A stretch of DNA of 64,000 nt. Source: Spirogloea muscicola (Eukaryota > Streptophyta > Zygnematophyceae > Spirogloeales > Spirogloeaceae). The notes beneath the pieces were generated by a model, which did no database searches, had not been told where the DNA came from, and worked only from the letters and a program-made list of their open reading frames with translations. Shown here piece after piece: positions 47,970-58,839 of the stretch; the stretch's first letter is position 1, and each line of letters begins with the position of its first letter. The translations under genes were made by a program, and so were the position numbers. The stretch covers positions 695,573-759,572 of the forward strand of contig WELB01000042.1 in NCBI GenBank assembly GCA_009602725.1, read 5' to 3'.

Positions 47970-50900
47970 ATGACCGCTGGCGGCGGCGGCCGCCGCCGCC
48001 AGCCGGCCTCATCGCTGCTGGTGGCGGCGCTGCTGGCCGCGCTCGCGGGCGCCGCCACCTCGCAGCAGCAAACGCCTCTGCTGGGCCAGGGCGTGTCCCC
48101 CGTCGGCGCCGGCCTCGCCACGTATGGCTGGCCGCTCCCTCTCAGGGCCGTCTGTCCTTGCACAAGTCAAAGAGCCATCTACTGGGAACGCTGCCTGCGA
48201 CGTGTTCGCAGTGTTCCACGTTGCGAGATCCCCTGGAACCGGATGGCATATGAGATCTTCAAGCTGCTGCAGTGCCTCATGTGCTGCGCCTGGAAAGTAA
48301 CGCGGTCAACGTGCTGCTCTATCCGTTACTGCAGAAATGCGACGCCCGTGTACATGTCAGTTGTCCTTGAGAAGCTGTTCAAAGTAGATGGTGAGCTCAT
48401 CCTGCTTCTCTGAACCCTGCTAGCGTGTTATGTCCGAGTTGCATAATGTGCTACTACTTGACGGCACCTTTTGCACCACATTTGCACCACCAGCAAGATT
48501 CTTGCATCTGATCAAACAATCAGGTTGAGGTGAGCACGAAAAGTGCAGTGGACGCCCTAAGATTACAATTACAAAGTAAAGTTGCAAATTTGCATGCCTG
48601 CATTCCTGGAAAGCATTCAGGGCCTACAGGCCTCATGCTGCCAGCACAATGTTTGGTCTTTGATTTACAGCAAACAACATCACAGGCCTCGTTGTATATT
48701 CTGCAGAGATAAATTATTCCTTTGAGGTTGTTATGACCGTGGTGACGACTTGGAGGGATCCTAGAGGTGGAAGCACAAGGGATCCACTGCCTTTACCAGA
48801 TGCTGAACTCCAATTCTTGGCAAGCAATTGTGCTCCACATACTTCTGATCGGGAATTATGGCAGGACTTACAAGGGCTCACTTTGGGCTTACTGCTCTGT
48901 TGTGCAGCTGACAAGCTCATCAATGGCCTCGTACTGAGTTCCACCGTCAAACAGAATATAGCCGTGTCCAAGCAGTCACAATGCAGCGCCTACATTGCTG
49001 AGAGTAATTATAGTTATACAGATGGTGTATACTTCAACTCCACCAATACGACCTGCAACGAGGCCACCGAGAAAGTCAACAGGTTCACTGCAATTACTGC
49101 ACAGCTTCCAATTCAGCAGGCATCTGCCATTCTCTTGTCTGCTGTTTGCCTGATCCAAGGGCAAGAGAAGTGACAATCATGGATGTGTTGTTGATGACCT
49201 TTGTAAATTTGGCCTGGCAGCGTCCCATGCAATCGGTACTGCTTTCCGTGGGATCAGACTGTCTGTTGCGATGCTATATGGGTACCTGGGTTCAGATTTG
49301 GGAATGTTCTTGCCTATTCCCAAGATCGATATGTCGAAGGTAGGTTGTGCTGAACAATTTAGAAGAACCTTAGGACTTGGCACTGAGCTTTTTGAGAGCG
49401 TCTCTCAATTAGGTGGAGCTATGGTGACAGACGTAAACTTCTGGATCACGTAGCTCCTTGCTTGCTGCAGACATACTGAATGCCGCGGCAACGCCCAATG
49501 CTGGCATACGTCAGACTCAGGTGCAGGGTAAGTGAGACTTCTATTCTGCATAGGTAGGCAGAACGCTTTTGGGACATTTGCATGAGATACAGAGGTGTTA
49601 GTCAAGCTGACACCAAGCTGGCAGCAATCAGCATATCAGATAGGCTATGCATTTGCATTCGTACAGCAGCAAAGAGCTCAATCATTCCTTTGAATGCAGG
49701 TCTCTTTTCAACACCACTGTCCTTTCAACGTTTTCCTTTTGATAAACAGGTGAACATTCACAAGCAAATCAAGCGCAAGTGAGGACACTTCTTCAACTTG
49801 CAGCATAGATGTCTTTGACATATAAATGCCTTCACGATGTTCTGTCTGAAGGCATGCAAATTATGCATAGTTGACAATTGTTGTCAGCTTGACATTTATT
49901 GGCACATACCTACATGATGTTTTGTCTGGAGGCATTCAGCCTCCAGACAAGTACTCAAGATAGCAATCTCTGCAATAGACAAGAGGTGAAAGCTAGCCAT
50001 TCTTTGCATGGGCAGTACTAAATGGAAGAGAGTAATCGTCCATTTGTCCATTTTCTCCTCTCCATCTGCATGAGATGGGAGCAGAAGCTTATCATGCAAA
50101 TTCAGACAACAGACTCAGACTATTATATTGTGCCAAGTATCACTGCCAAGGATCAAGCTTTGAGTGTGGCTGGGCGACGCCTCAAAGGGGCAGGCAAGAG
50201 TTACCCAAGCGATGACCTTGCAGGCTGGAAGATATTGCAGATATATCTCAAGTGCGACCCGCAACTTGATTGCACCTCGTCGGAATTGTGGCAGAAAGCT
50301 GATCCAGGTGAGCAGACTGCTTGGCCCTTCCACGTCTCTGATTTTGTCTGAGATCAAGTATGTAGCAAGAGGAGTATGAACCTCTCAGGCCGGCAAATTT
50401 GATAGGTGCAGTTCCTCTTGCTGGCAAAAGAGTTGGGCTACCCTTCATGGCACAGACTTCCATTTGCACTCATGCGCTGATCTTCTTTCTGTTGCTCATG
50501 CAGATGATCCTTTGGTTGATATCTTGAAGGCCCAAAGTGAGGTCTGTAGCAAGCAACTGTCAACCAAGCCCACATCTTGCGAGATTGTCATCGTAGTGGA
50601 GCGCCTTAGCTACTTCTACATCTGGAATGTAAGTTCGGATTTTTCATGCAGGCTCATGTCGTCACTACAGTAAATTGTATAAACATTACCTAGGGTGTTT
50701 GTCTGGCCTTTACAGACATGCAGAAGATTCACCACAGGGATGGTAGACCACAAGTGTTTTGTTGTTTGTTGTCTTTGACCCTCATTGTGGCACTTGTGAA
50801 CGTGCGTAAGGTTCCTAGTTTGTGACCACTGGTGGAGTATGTTTTAGTATGACCCTCCCTTGCTGCTTCTCTCCTTGCAGATCATATTCCCAGTTATGAT

Positions 50901-52265
50901 CACAGTTGCCCTGGCATTTGTGGCATTCTTTGCTTCCCCAGTGAAGCTCGAGCTGCGGCTGAACACTACAGTCACTCTTTTTCTTGCCCTTACTGCCACC
51001 CAGTTTGTCGTTGATGGACAGGTCGGTCATCCAGTAAACTGGGCTCCTTCTTCTACACTAATTGAAGATGGCTGTTGTTGAAGGTGGCTTGGGCTGACCA
51101 ATGGCCTCGCAGCACTCCTGCACCTACTCCTCGGCAGTTTTATCATCATTCCATGCTTGCTTGGTGTAGAAGACAGGTCTATCACACTTTCCATCAGGGC
51201 TCAGTAAACCTGAAGTAGGACGATGTAAGTGGCATGACTGCTGGTAGCATTACATATGCTACCAGCAGTCATGACATACCTGACAATCAGGATGACACTT
51301 TGCTGGCAGGTGCCGAAGACATCTTACTTGACAGCTTTTCACAAGATGGTGTTACTATCATATGGAGTAATTGTGCTCATTGTGTGCGAGTGCACCTTTG
51401 TACACTACATAACTACCCTGGTAAACTCATATGCATCCAATACATCCTACGTGGTGGGGCACTTCGGCTGTGATACTATCTATCTGCCAAGCCACGAATT
51501 TGTTCTTGCCTGCTCTGTAAGGTCATATGAGTCTGCCAGCTGAGTTCTCAGCATATGTTGTTGTGGACAGCGACATTTGTTGTAGTAGAGGAACTTCTGT
51601 GAGCCTGAGTTATGCTCTGTCTTTCCTTTCTTTTGTCTACTTGCAAGAGAACCAAATCCTGCTCAGAAGTTAGCTAGGTGCTGGAATTGTCTTCAGGATG
51701 TCAAAAGGACGAGGCTTGGGAAACAGGTGCTGAAGAAGCTTGGCATGATGGACAATGCTGCTACAAGCAGTAGCATTCAAGGTGGATCTTCTAGGCAGGC
51801 CAGCATGCCAATCGTTGACGAGGATCAAGAGTTGGAAGGCGGTTCTATTAGCAAACCCAAGGTAAGCCTTGCAGGATAAATGTGAAACAAGGCTTCCGCT
51901 ATAGTTATTTGTGGCCCTTGGTCTTTGTCCTCAGCAGAGGCTAGCCCTCAAGAACATATGTGATCAATGTGAACTTGAGGTAGCAGTGTGCCTGACATTG
52001 CCAGCTATCCAAATAGGGTGATGGAGGAGGGCCTCCCGCAGCAAAAGGCACCAAGTTGAGGAGATCAAGAAGCTTGAGGAGGACATTCTCTAGCGTGGGG
52101 CCGGCCATCAGCTCGACATGGAGAACCATCCGGCGGCATCAAACGTCTTTGGCTGCAAGTTCAACTCAGGCATTCCGATTAGCGAGCCTCATAGACACTT
52201 GTTTCCTTGTACTCCTACCACTGCTCTACTTCATGGGTGCTCTACTAATATTTGCCTGCTCCTGA
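47970..52265 (+). CDS. Pentameric ligand-gated ion channel (Cys-loop superfamily, Cys-less loop)
   Basis: Start 47970 gives a signal peptide: an Arg-rich start, then SLLVAALLAALAGAATS. Recognised exons: 48335-48390 (NATPVYMSVVLEKLFKVD), 48707 onward (INYSFEVVMTVVTTWRDPR), 49471-49527, 49700-49749 (GLFSTPLSFQRFPFDKQ), 50085-50307 (KLIMQIQTTDSD; SDDLAGWKI), 50504-50628 (IVIVVERLSYFYIWN), 50881-51021 (IIFPVMITVALAFVAFFASP, TM1; LRLNTTVTLFLALTATQFVV, TM2), 51310-51518 (VPKTSYLTAFHKMVLLSYGV, TM3), 51697-51861 and 52017-52265 (basic, Ser-rich M3-M4 loop; LIDTCFLVLLPLLYFMGALL, TM4). The beta-strand WRDPR, the FPFDKQ loop, the SYFYIWN entry to TM1, VPKTSYLT before TM3 and TM4 next to the C-terminus are all in family order. 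The positions of the two loop cysteines are Thr and Leu, as in prokaryotic members. TM2 has Asn, Thr and Leu at about 2', 6' and 9'. Middle ligand-domain exons (48860-49470) are unresolved. The ligand is unknown. Confidence 0.85.
51233..51273. repeat. Perfect 18-bp hairpin in a channel intron
   Basis: Arms 51233-51250 (catgactgctggtagcat) and 51256-51273 are exact complements around a 5-base loop, 36 bases before the acceptor of the TM3 exon. Confidence 0.75.
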
Positions 52266-53269
52266 TTGTGGAGGCGACTTCCACAAGAATGCTGTTTACA
52301 TCGCCGAGAAGGTCTTGCAGCACTGCATGCTCAGGAAATCGAGCTCTCTGCCATGTTTGCAATGTTGGCCATGTCTGATGTTGGTTTAACTGCAGCAGAG
52401 CTAGGCCGTTGTGGTCGTGCCAGACTACTTAAGCAGCCTTGCCTGCAAGAAAACGTAGCAATGACATGCAGTCCTGCCAGGTATCTCCGTCAGAGGAAGA
52501 ACAGGTCAAAAGGATCACTGTTTGCCGTCGAGGAGCACGTCTGGCTGGCTGCTGCTAGCAGCAGCTGTCACTGTTAAGTTCCCCGAGGCATCAAGCATTT
52601 GTTGAATACGGCCATGTTGAGCAAGCTACCAATGTCTGCAAGTGCAGTCAACGCCCCCCCCCCTCCAAAGTAAAGCGGAGCCGCTGTCCTCGGCAGCAGT
52701 GAGCTTTTTATCAAGCTACTGCCAAGTGGATGCTAGCACTGCTAAGTGGTCTGCCGATTCCCTTTTGACATGTGCTGCTCGCATCACATTTCTCACTTTT
52801 TCAAGAACCGAAGCTCGGTGTCCTCAGAGCCTGCAACCTGGCAGCCTAACGAACGGGCCCATTTGACAGCTGCCGCAGCATTGAGAGGAAGAGGCCCCAA
52901 TCATCGTCAGGGACACAAAGATGCATTTCACGGCGTAGAACTTTGCAAAGCCCAGCACACGCATGGTCAGGACCTGAGCCCAGCGGTTTGGGGAGGAGGG
53001 AGAGGCAGGCAGGCAGCTTCATGTAAGGATCATGAAGGTTTTAGTGCGCTGGAGACTTGCAGGGCGAGTTGATGAAGGAGCTGATGAAGGAAAGTTCTCC
53101 TAGGGACCACGGCAAGAATGGACGTCGACTTAAGTTGGCCACGCAAACAAGGATGCAAGAAAGCAAGGGTCAGAAAATTGATCAAGCCCAAGCAATGATC
53201 AGGACATTTGGAGCATTCAGAGTCCCGTCAGCATATTGCAAGCTGGCGGGCCGTAAGGGTGGCTGCTAA
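52266..53269. other. 3' region of the ligand-gated channel
   Basis: No recognised coding exon. A short C run lies near 52656. It probably holds the 3' UTR followed by unassigned DNA. Confidence 0.35.
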
Positions 53270-53640
53270 AGCCAGCCAGTGCATAGAGGCCATAAAGAGG
53301 GCATCTACACTGTGTGAAGCCGCATGCTCGGCAAAAAGGTTCCTCGTGGTATCCCCGTGTCAGCAGTAGGACGTCGGATGTGCTAAGGATAGGGAGAGGA
53401 CCCCGCTGGGCAAGCGAGAGTCTGCTGAAAAGAGCAAGACTGGAACGCCGGTGCAAATCAAGCAATTGGGACTGCTGGAGAGAGCTGCGGCTCCTTGGAG
53501 AAAAGCAGCTAATTCAGAAGGAAATAAGGCGTGTATTAAGTGGTGGAAGGGGGCCATGGGCTGTGAAAGGCCAGCCGCAAAAGAAGGTACAGCTATGTCG
53601 AAGACTCGTCTTTACTAAGCGGGTCAGCTTAGCAGTGGAC
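53270..53640 (-). mobile_element. Decayed LINE-tail copy
   Basis: Includes the reverse of the ORF2 end (tatccccgtgtcagcagtag near 53350) and a module piece (gggctgtgaaaggccagccg near 53555). Similarity to the 12.1-12.8 kb copy is patchy, so this is an older copy. Confidence 0.4.
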
Positions 53641-53894
53641 TCTAGGCTGTCCCCTCTTGTATTTTATTGAAGAACACCCAACCCAACAAGGTATAGTAGG
53701 ATCGACTGATGCCACATTGAGCCTGGATTTAGCAATGCCCGCCAGTAAGTACAAATAGAGCATGGAGAAAGCCAGACGGGTAGTACCGCAGCTGCTTCCT
53801 ACAACAGCTGCACAGACGTACCCCAACAGCGTCGTACTTTCACCAACACGCTGACATGCCTGACTGGCAGCTAGTCAACCATGAGGACTTCTAC

Positions 53895-54085
53895 CTAGAG
53901 CATGCTGCCAAATGCTGCAGATAAGCCAGACGGTGATTATTGCAGTTTGCCTGGCAGTTTTTGCTTCTCCGATGAGTATCTTTTGCTTCTCCAATGAGAC
54001 TTGAGCTGCGGCTCAATGTTGCAAGGACGAGGTTCGTTGCCTTCACAGCCAGTCCATCATTGTGGATGATGGACAAGTAGAGTGC
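53895..54085 (+). pseudogene. Decayed duplicate of the pLGIC TM1-TM2 exon
   Basis: The stretch ttgcttctccaatgagactt followed by gagctgcggctcaatg, and later gatgatggacaagtag, aligns base by base with the intact exon at 50881-51021 (ttgcttccccagtgaagctc, gagctgcggctgaac, gttgatggacaggtcg). Translated pieces AVFASP and ELRLNVA echo AFFASP and ELRLNTT. A short internal duplication (ttgcttctcc twice) and frame changes show it is not functional as such. It lies about 1.7 kb downstream of the intact gene's end, consistent with an old tandem duplication. No convincing TM3 or TM4 remnant was seen after it. Confidence 0.6.
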
Positions 54086-54254
54086 TGTGAAGCCTTGCTA
54101 ACTGCTAAGGTAGCTGATCCTTACAAGGTGGCAACTCTCAACTCTCAACAGACGCATGACTCGTGGATTTGCATGGATGCTGAGCAGGGAAATGGAGTGG
54201 GTTCTTCATCAGCCCGATCGACCCTGTTGCAGTCGTCCAGTTGAGCCAAGTTTC

Positions 54255-54440
54255 TCTGACATGAAGCTGCTTAGCAGGGGTTACTGAGTGCTTCGTAGCT
54301 GCTTAGTTTCTCTTTTGTGCTTGTTTTCGGTAGTGCTTCCCCTGGCCCCTTCTCGTACACTGTTCATTCTATTTTGGGCTGGCTTTTCCCAGTCCCTATC
54401 CTCAATGAGCGAGCCCTTCTCTCTCCAGAAGGAAGCTGCA
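54255..54440 (+). mobile_element. LINE tail (last codons of ORF2 and 3' tail)
   Basis: Starts with KLLSRGY and a stop, then gtgcttcgtagctgcttagt, matching the tail of the minus-strand copy at 12410 downward. It continues through tattttgggctggcttttcc to the catcctcaatgagcgagccc-like end. Confidence 0.6.
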
Positions 54441-55026
54441 ACAGGATGTTACAAGAGCTGGGTGGAGCGTTGGCCGGACGTGGAGGACGCTCCGGCGGCA
54501 CCAGACTACTTTTGCCGAACATGCGGCGCTTGCATTCTGACTGGCCAGCCTCATCGATACGACCTGCCTGGTCCTCCTCGCGGCGCTCTATCTTCTGATC
54601 GCCACATTGGCCTTTACTTGCTTCTGAATTATGCTTCCACCTTTGCTATACTGATGTGGGCCCAGGCCTGCTTTGCACATTTAGCACTCCTTCGAGCATT
54701 TGCTTGTGATCCGTTGAACTTGAAATATGGTGTATCCTCTTCCTACAAGCTGCCGCTTCAAAGGCTAGCGAAAAGGACCCATACTAATGGAGCAGCTGGC
54801 AAGCTCGACATTGGGCGAATGTGCACAATGTGGCAAGCCTTAAATAGGCTCCGGAAATTGATACGGCAAAATTGATTGGCCTGAAGCTTCTGGGCATCAG
54901 CCAACAGGTTTGCACCATGTGAGAGACTGGCAAGTGGCTTCAATGTTCACCCTACCAATGACATGCTTGATCTGCCAACAGGCCTGATAAATAAGTTCCA
55001 TGTGGAGCAGGCCCCTGCTAAGGGCA
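54441..55026. other. Unassigned spacer
   Basis: A plus-strand open frame continues from the LINE tail but has no recognised family, and none of the reading looks conserved. It includes the 3' UTR of the minus-strand membrane protein gene. Confidence 0.3.
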
Positions 55027-56370
55027 TCACTCTGACTTTGAGTCGCTCCCCTCCTTTGATACCTCCTCCTTCCTTGCCAGCAGTGTAGGTGCAATAGATA
55101 CAGCGGCAATAATAAGTAGAGTAGCCAGAGTCTGGGTGTCGTATAGGTCAGACACAGATTGGATATCTGCGATTGTGGATCCCGCCTGTCGCCATGCCAG
55201 GGGCCCAAATGCTTGGTCAGCACAAGGTTGCGCAAGCTGCAAAATGCTGCTGAAAAGTGGCTGCAGCATGTGCCTCGCGGGCACGGAAAAATTGTATTTT
55301 ATAAGAAGTGGTACAGGAAGATAGATGGAGACCACCTCACCCGCACAGCGACAAACGCCCCGGGCATGAGGCCAAAGAAGGTGCCAATGGCAAAAATTGG
55401 GTATGGGACATCAACAATGGGCGATGCGACGTTGATGAAGGTATTTGGAAAAGCGGGCGTAACGCGTAAGAAGAGCATGTAGTACAGCAGGCTGGCCCGC
55501 CGCTGCTTCACCTGATGAGGTAGACCGTGGTGGGGCTCAGAAAAGCTGGAGCGCGGCCAGCACATCCATTACTCAAGGGTGGCAATAGTGGAAGTGAATT
55601 GCATAGCAGCTGATGACAGATAGCTGATATGCTGGCTCTTGTATAGCAGCAAATGGCTACTAGCTGATTTGTGAGACCTAGTCGAAGCTCCACCACTTGT
55701 CACACAAAACTGGAGGCAGGCAGAGGGCACCAGCGCGGCAGCTGATCGGCTGCTGCACCAGGCGGCAAATGGCAGTCGCTGCAATGACCTGCATCCGAAA
55801 GGCCTCGAGGCGGCTGGGCCAGAGCCAGGCAGCCAGCGGGCGGCCGACGAGGCACGAGAGGAGGTACGAGGACGACGACCCCAGCGTGGCTGTGCACACG
55901 ACCAGCGCCACGCCGCGTACCTGGCCGAACAGCGAGCCCGCCAGGAGCGCCAGGAACGCCGTTCCGGGCAGCGCAAAGGTCTGCAAGGAGGCCGCAGCTC
56001 AGCCGCTCTTTTATCTCCATATACACATAAATATGTATATTTCAGATATATATTGGATCGGTGTATACATACATATCTTATTATTATCAGCAGCCGCAGT
56101 TTTCAGCGGTGTCACAGGGAGCCAGGGGGCCGGCGAGTGAGGCCAGGCAGGCAGCCAGCCCACTAAGAGCGCGAGCGGCCGCCAAGGTGAGCAGGTGTGC
56201 GACAGGCACACCTGCATGAACACGTAGGCCGCCACGAAGGTCGCCGCGGCCTGCAGGGTGTGGTCATCCGCGTAGGCGCCCAGGTGGGCGCTGCGTAGAA
56301 GCAGCATTCCCACGTCCAGAGCCGCGTCAGCAGAGCAATGCAGGAAGGCAAGGACGGACTCGACGGCCAT
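55027..56370 (-). CDS. TVP38/TMEM64 family membrane protein (VTT/DedA, 'SNARE-associated')
   Basis: Four exons, all phase 0: 56370-56212, 55980-55789, 55511-55341 and 55185-55027; about 226 residues. The read-through is QAAATFVAAYVFMQ joined to TFALPGTAFLALLAGSLFG, ATLGSSSSYLLSCLVGRPL, then RASLLYYMLFLRVTPAFPNT, FINVASPIVDVPYPIFAIGT, GLMPGAFVAVR, then AGSTIADIQSVSDLYDTQTL and a last hydrophobic helix before a charged tail. The F-x-x-P-G and R-x-T-P-x-x-P-N motifs are the two re-entrant/helix elements of VTT-domain proteins, and the layout is that of the TMEM41/TMEM64 group. Family members act in the ER/Golgi; TMEM41B and VMP1 are phospholipid scramblases. A scramblase role here is inference. 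The second intron is AT-rich near 56020-56095. The start ATG is the first in frame; sequence upstream is GC-rich and interrupted by an N gap. Confidence 0.88.
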
Positions 56371-56563
56371 CGTGGGCGCTGCACGGGAAGGGCCCTGGCT
56401 CTCGACTCCCAGCTCCGAGCGGAATGACTTGAATGATATCTGATGGCAAATGTGTCAGATCGGTTCTGATGGCCAATATGGCGGATCGCCGCAGGGCCGC
56501 TGCGAGCTGCTGTAGCAATGGCGGTCGGCAGCTGGCGGAGGCCGACCGGCGGCGGCCCGACCA

Positions 56564-56594
<31 letters not shown>

Positions 56595-56620
56595 GAGCGC
56601 ACCTGAGCGCGCGCACGTCG

Positions 56621-56798
56621 NNNNNNNNNNNNNNNNNNNNNNNNNNNNNNNNNNNNNNNNNNNNNNNNNNNNNNNNNNNNNNNNNNNNNNNNNNNNNNNN
56701 NNNNNNNNNNNNNNNNNNNNNNNNNNNNNNNNNNNNNNNNNNNNNNNNNNNNNNNNNNNNNNNNNNNNNNNNNNNNNNNNNNNNNNNNNNNNNNNNNN
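56621..56798. other. Assembly gap (178 N)
   Basis: Follows a (CGG)n tract at about 56560-56595 and is followed by more CGG. It probably lies in the promoter region of the TVP38/TMEM64 gene. Confidence 0.95.
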
Positions 56799-57309
56799 CG
56801 GCGGCGGCGGGGCGGCCGAGCGCTGAGGGGCGCGGCCCCGCGGGCTCCGCCGCGAAGCGCGCCGGGATCGGCGGCGCACGACGCGGCGTGCCCGCCGCCC
56901 ACATGGGGGATGGGTCTCCTGAAGCGTCTGTGTGAGACATATAGCTTGTAGCGAGCCTTCACCACGTTGCTGCAGCTTACGATGGTGACCGACAGTGAGA
57001 CAGCGACCGAAAAGGCCACCATGCGAACACCAGGCGGTGTTGGCATGGGGGCATAAGTCGTCCACGCATGATGCTTGCTGCCATTACCTGCGAGCAGGCC
57101 AACTGGGACATCCAGTCGCATCGATTAGCTTCTCATTCATTGTCTCGGCATCCAGGCTGCCCAGCAGCAGGAAAAGAGAATGCGGCTGCTGATATTCTAA
57201 GAGAGGAAGAAAAGGAGCGATGTACAGGGATGACTAAAAGACTGCCTGCTCCAAACGCAGGCACAGGAGCGCCCAGAGCAGGAAGTCGTTCAGGTCACTT
57301 TCGGCTCGC
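56799..57309. other. Spacer before the copia fossil
   Basis: GC-rich up to 56900, then ordinary composition. No gene or RNA recognised. Confidence 0.3.
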
Positions 57310-57880
57310 TTTCCTGTGCTCAGTCCCAAACTATTTCGTGACACGAAGTGGCTGGTCTGGAAGTTCGAGATGCCAAAGTTGCTCCAATTTCAGAACATTT
57401 GGACTGCTGTAGAGCTCACAGCAGATCGAGGGCTATGTCGGCCCTTCTCTTGAGAGAACACTACTGCCTCAGCGAATCTTGTGGCGGATCAGTCTGATGA
57501 GGAACTGATTGGAGTTGTTAAACAGTCTCTGGCAAGCGGGATCTGGCGGGAACACCTGAAGAACAAGTTTGAAGACAAAGGAATTGACAGGGCGTACTAT
57601 CTTAGCATGAGATTGCACGATTGCAGAAAGGAGGAGGATGAGCCACTACAAGAATTTGTAAGCAGAGCGGAATCATTGGCTCTTCAGCTGCAGGACATTG
57701 GAGAGGAGGTCCAGCACGACATCAGGTCCTCTCTATTCGATGGGACTTCCACAGGAGTATGATGCCCTTCAAGACTCTTCTAAAATGATCAACAACGATG
57801 ATCTGACTGAAGGTTGTGTGCTGGCTCGTCTCTTACATAACAAGAAAGAGAGCATTGATTCCACTCTGTTCACAAATTCT
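57310..57880 (+). mobile_element. Ty1/copia retrotransposon Gag fragment (fossil)
   Basis: Encodes blocks typical of copia Gag (UBN2-type): a WKFEM-like start, TADRGLCRPFS, SDEELIGVVKQSLASG, EHLKNKFEDKG, YYLSMRLHDCRKEED and EFVSRAESLALQLQDIGEEV. Only this part of Gag is present; no pol domains, LTRs or primer-binding site were recognised. The copy is broken. Coding similarity is still easy to read, so it is not among the oldest insertions. Confidence 0.72.
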
Positions 57881-57949
57881 TGTATTGGCTCATCCTCCTC
57901 CTTTCTGCGTTTGCACAATCTCATGCTGAAATACTACGCCCTGATTTCC

Positions 57950-58240
57950 TCTGTTTTCAAACTCGTTTTACCAGATGTTCCCAGATCCCGCTTGCCAGAG
58001 ACTTGTTGACCACTCCAATCAGGGTCTCGTTAGACAGATCCGCCACAAGTTTCGCTGAGGCAGTAATGCTCTCTCGAGAGAAGGGCCGACACAGCCCTCG
58101 ATCTGCTGTGGGCTCTACAGCAGTCCAAACGTTCTGAAAGTGGAGCAACTTTGTCATCTTGAACTTCCAGACTAGCCACTTCGTGTTACGAAAAAGTTTG
58201 AGACTGAGCACAGGAAGCGAGCCGCGCGGTGGGCCCATGA
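57950..58240 (-). mobile_element. Second Ty1/copia Gag fragment in inverted orientation (fossil)
   Basis: Minus strand encodes the same early Gag blocks as the neighbour (TKWLVWKFKM, TADRGLCRPFS, ETLIGVVNKSLASGIWEHL). It is short and broken, facing the plus-strand fragment about 70 bases away. The two differ at many positions, so they are more likely two insertions or an old inverted duplication than a fresh one. Confidence 0.68.
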
Positions 58241-58619
58241 CCTTGAAATACTTCCTGCTCTGGGCGCTCCTGTGCCTGCGTCCGCTGCTCATGTCCGCTG
58301 TAATAGGCACTTCCAGATTCATCCTTCCTCCAGTCGGAGTCCTCCATCGGACGTTTGCCCTTGTCCATGGGCCCAGCAGACCGCCCTCGTCGCGGCGGCA
58401 GAGATGCAGATGCGCTCATGGCGGCAGATAGGTTCAAATCTCAGGCAGTCAGTCAGACAGCACAGGCTCTGTCCTCACCAAGGTGGGGTGGCAGGCATGG
58501 CTGGGGAGCACGGGAGCACCGCGTGGCCTCAGATGTGGAGAGTGAGCCCGATGGGTGCCCGAGGCCTCGCTTACCCATCACACATGATCCTCGGGCTGGA
58601 CATCAGGAATGCTTTCAAG

Positions 58620-58760
58620 CGAAAGGGGTCAAAAAGCGCTAAAGCACAGAAAACGGCTCTTCCAACAGAAGACAGTGGCTGTGAAGGCCAGCCCAAAGGA
58701 ATGTACAAGGTCTGAAAGGGCCGGATGGCGCAAAAAGCAGAATTCTATTCGCCAAGACGT
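58620..58760 (-). repeat. Repeat-module copy
   Basis: Contains ggctcttccaacagaagaca, then gtggctgtgaaggccagccc and aaaggaatgtacaaggtctg, the module seen throughout the cluster. Confidence 0.5.
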
Positions 58761-58839
58761 CAGCAAGTGGGAGCTGAACAGAGCGACTCAAGTGGCCGCT
58801 GGGTGCTCATTGGCTGGATGGACTGGGCAAGAATCATGT

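Noticed and set aside
52900-53060. Possible minus-strand membrane segment (VLGFAKFYAVKCIFVSLTM)
   Set aside because: Isolated, with no flanking exons or family match; not enough to call a gene.
56163-57065. 300-codon minus frame across the second gap
   Set aside because: Runs through N and a CGG tract; the supported exon here is in another frame (56370-56212).
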